This document shows, piece after piece, positions 62,163 through 64,000 of a stretch of 64,000 nt of DNA. Positions within the stretch are counted from its first letter, which is position 1. Each line of letters opens with the position of its first letter. The notes below the pieces were generated by a model, which was not told the origin of the DNA, searched no databases, and was given only the letters and a program-made list of their open reading frames with translations. This stretch comes from Ruminiclostridium sufflavum DSM 19573 (GTDB lineage: Bacteria > Bacillota > Clostridia > Acetivibrionales > DSM-1351). The stretch covers positions 33,651 through 97,650 of the forward strand of contig NZ_QKMR01000017.1 of assembly GCF_003208175.1 (NCBI RefSeq), written 5' to 3'. Both the position numbers and the translations under genes were made by a program.

Positions 62163-62183
62163 TATTTTTAACGGAGGCTGTAC

Positions 62184-63906
62184 ATGAAGAAATTAATATG
62201 TAATATTTTTTTAATTCTTACATTAATGACAGCATTATTGTTTCCGAATGCTGCATTTGCCGAGGGTCAAGGCAATATTGATAATGGTGGTGGAGGAATG
62301 GGAAACAGTTCTAAAGAAAATTATTGGACTGGTGATGATGGAGTGCGAGTAACAGTTGTTAGAGTAAATGATAAAAAACCAGTGACTGTTCCGATAGACT
62401 TTACAAATAAAAAGCCCAGTAGTATTAGAGTTCATTTTGGAAAGGTATGTAAGTCTACATATTTAGATAGCAGATCATTAACACTAAACACATCTATTTA
62501 TACGTATAAAATACCAGATAAAACTATGCCTAAAATTATTAGAACAAAGAGTAGACAAGCGGATATCAAAGAGATTAAAAAGTATTTTTGTTCAGAATAT
62601 ATGGTTACTACTATCTCAAATCTCACTGGCTTTAACTATGAAATACTCACCAACGGTGACTATAAAATCCTATTGGAACCAATTGCCTACATGACTTTTA
62701 TGGGTATTAATATGGCGATGACAGCCACTGAAGCTGCACTTTATGACCAGCAGCTCAGTGGGGAATTGCGCAGAAGAATGGTGTCACTCTCGAATAAGAA
62801 CCTTCCGCTTGCAATGTTTCTGGAAGTTTCTGACCTCGGTTATCCTGCATGGTCAGGATCAACTACAACTCCGGCATCTGATGAAGATATAATATCCTCT
62901 CTTGGGATTGGAATTGTAAGATTTTCGGAGACAGAAGAGCCGCCGGAGGTAAATGACAGTAGCTATACGTACAGAGTAAACACAGAGGTTATTACAGCAG
63001 TAACAGTTAGAGGAGGAAAGTCTGACCCTGATAATCCGGTTACCGTACAATTTAACATAGGAGGCGTTTTCTATTCAGTAGGAAATGTATTTTATCCAGA
63101 TGGAGAAAGCCAGCTTGCATGGGTAAAGTGGAGAACTCCTTCTGTTCCTCAGACCATGAAAATTAATGTATCTGTTTCAGGCAACGGAAACTCTGATAGT
63201 GGAGTTATTATTGCAAGAATTGTAGATTTGTCAAGGAATGACCCTCCAAACCCTCTCGCAGATGATACAAATGATTCGTTTTCTCCTGCTTCTATCCCTG
63301 CAAGACCAGAAAAAACAAGAGCAGACTGGAGTATCTGGAGACCTTGGTGGCAGGAGAATTGGGTAGATGAAGGACTTTGGAACAGTTACTTCTGGACTGA
63401 CAGTGAAGGTAAAGAACATACAGGTAGTACATGGATAGAGAATTGGGTAGATCGAGGATGGTGGGAGTTTAACCTCGACAGGTATTATGCCACATTTTCT
63501 TCGGATATGAGTATCAGCTGTGATAGTAAGAATCCTACTGCAAATGGCAGAACAATGAAGAGCGGATATGGGATTAATGAAGCAGTTACTGCATCGGTAA
63601 GCAGCAATCAAAGTACTGCCGTCACATACCCACAAAATGCAGTATCCTACTTCCCTGAGTTTCAATATAAAACTTACTGGAGACTGCTTGAAAAGATGCA
63701 AGGCGGTTCAATAGCGAAATTCGAGTTTCAAAAAAACCCGTACAGCACCTATAAGAACCGAACACACTTCACACCAATATGGATGCCCGATGGAAGTTAT
63801 ATAGTCAATACATGGGTTCTTGATTCATGGACACCGGTTGGAATGCTGTCAATGAACTTAACAGACTCACTGATGATAAGGGGCAGTTTGTGGGATGACT
63901 GGCACA
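62184..63906 (+). CDS. Large secreted ICE protein, 5' exon, interrupted by an intron
   Basis: About 574 codons before interruption. ATG 62184, ACGGAGG upstream. Residues 1-26 are a signal peptide (LIFL-type, ending AAFAEG). The mature part is beta-rich, with a W-rich segment (SIWRPWWQENW, WIENWVDRGWWEF, residues ~390-430) and a later QYKTYWRLLEKMQGG. Genes of this kind follow the pilus operon in clostridial ICEs. Without splicing the reading frame ends five codons into the intron. The exon ends at 63906 after WHA..., within a codon. Confidence 0.75.
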
Positions 63907-64000
63907 GTGCGATACGTTCCTAACTGAAAAGGTTAGGCGCTAAACAAAAGAACGTAAAATGTTCAGTTTAGGAGAACTGATATTCCAATGGGTGGAATGA
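63907..64000 (+). mobile_element. 5' end of a second group II intron (partial)
   Basis: Begins GTGCGATACG. ACGTTC (63914 on) pairs with GAACGT about 40 bases later, and CCTAAC with GGTTAGG lies between, the same domain-I layout as in the intron at 52254. It follows base 1 of a codon in the secreted protein gene, and translation stops immediately within it. The intron body lies outside the window. Confidence 0.7.

Noticed and set aside
1..64000. CRISPR array or rRNA/tRNA genes
   Set aside because: No regularly spaced short repeats and no rRNA or tRNA signatures were seen in the window.

Overview
The base composition (AT-rich), strong AGGAGG-type ribosome binding sites, many TTG and GTG starts and the gene families point to an anaerobic member of the Clostridia (Bacillota). 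I cannot name genus or species from this window. Nearly all of it is mobile or accessory DNA, with no recognisable core metabolic gene.

Region 1 (1-12527) is the tail half of a contractile-tailed (PBSX/Xkd-like) prophage, in order: tail completion protein, sheath, tube, tail chaperone with a probable -1 frameshift extension, tape measure, XkdP-position protein, hub, XkdR/S/T/U homologues, fibre, XkdX-like protein. The usual holin and endolysin genes do not follow. The module stops at a junction near 12530-12640 with a serine recombinase gene that lacks its catalytic half.

Region 2 (12628-32523) is a defence-rich island. After the recombinases lies a complete Wadjet operon (jetA-jetB-jetC-jetD, 16697-23330) with an upstream membrane-protein gene. 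A colinear 154-bp direct repeat brackets this segment. Then come a two-gene unit of unknown function (TIM-barrel-like protein plus HTH protein, 23555-26513) and a five-gene same-strand run of DUF6119-like, Shedu-like nuclease, HEPN-like, HNH and PD-(D/E)xK proteins (26704-31649). The island ends with a recombinase scrap and a RlmD-type C-terminal fragment that may be an old integration scar.

Region 3 (32642-46991) holds a type II restriction-modification pair, a possible small RNA, a phage/plasmid-like module (unknown protein, D12-class adenine methylase, SprT-like protease, serine recombinase, HTH protein), two secreted 'stalk'-domain proteins behind a structured leader, several very small membrane proteins and a large TnpX-like serine recombinase.

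Region 4 (47205-64000) is part of an integrative conjugative element: accessory proteins (DUF4314, a Dam-like methylase, YodL-like, SpoVG-like) and then a Tad/Cpa-type pilus operon (pilin-like protein, prepilin peptidase, CpaB, TadZ-like, CpaF/TadA, TadB, TadC, two pseudopilins, DUF6550 and a large secreted protein). A complete 2.6-kb group II intron splits the pilin gene. The large secreted protein gene is cut at 63906/63907 by what looks like the 5' end of a second group II intron that runs off the window.
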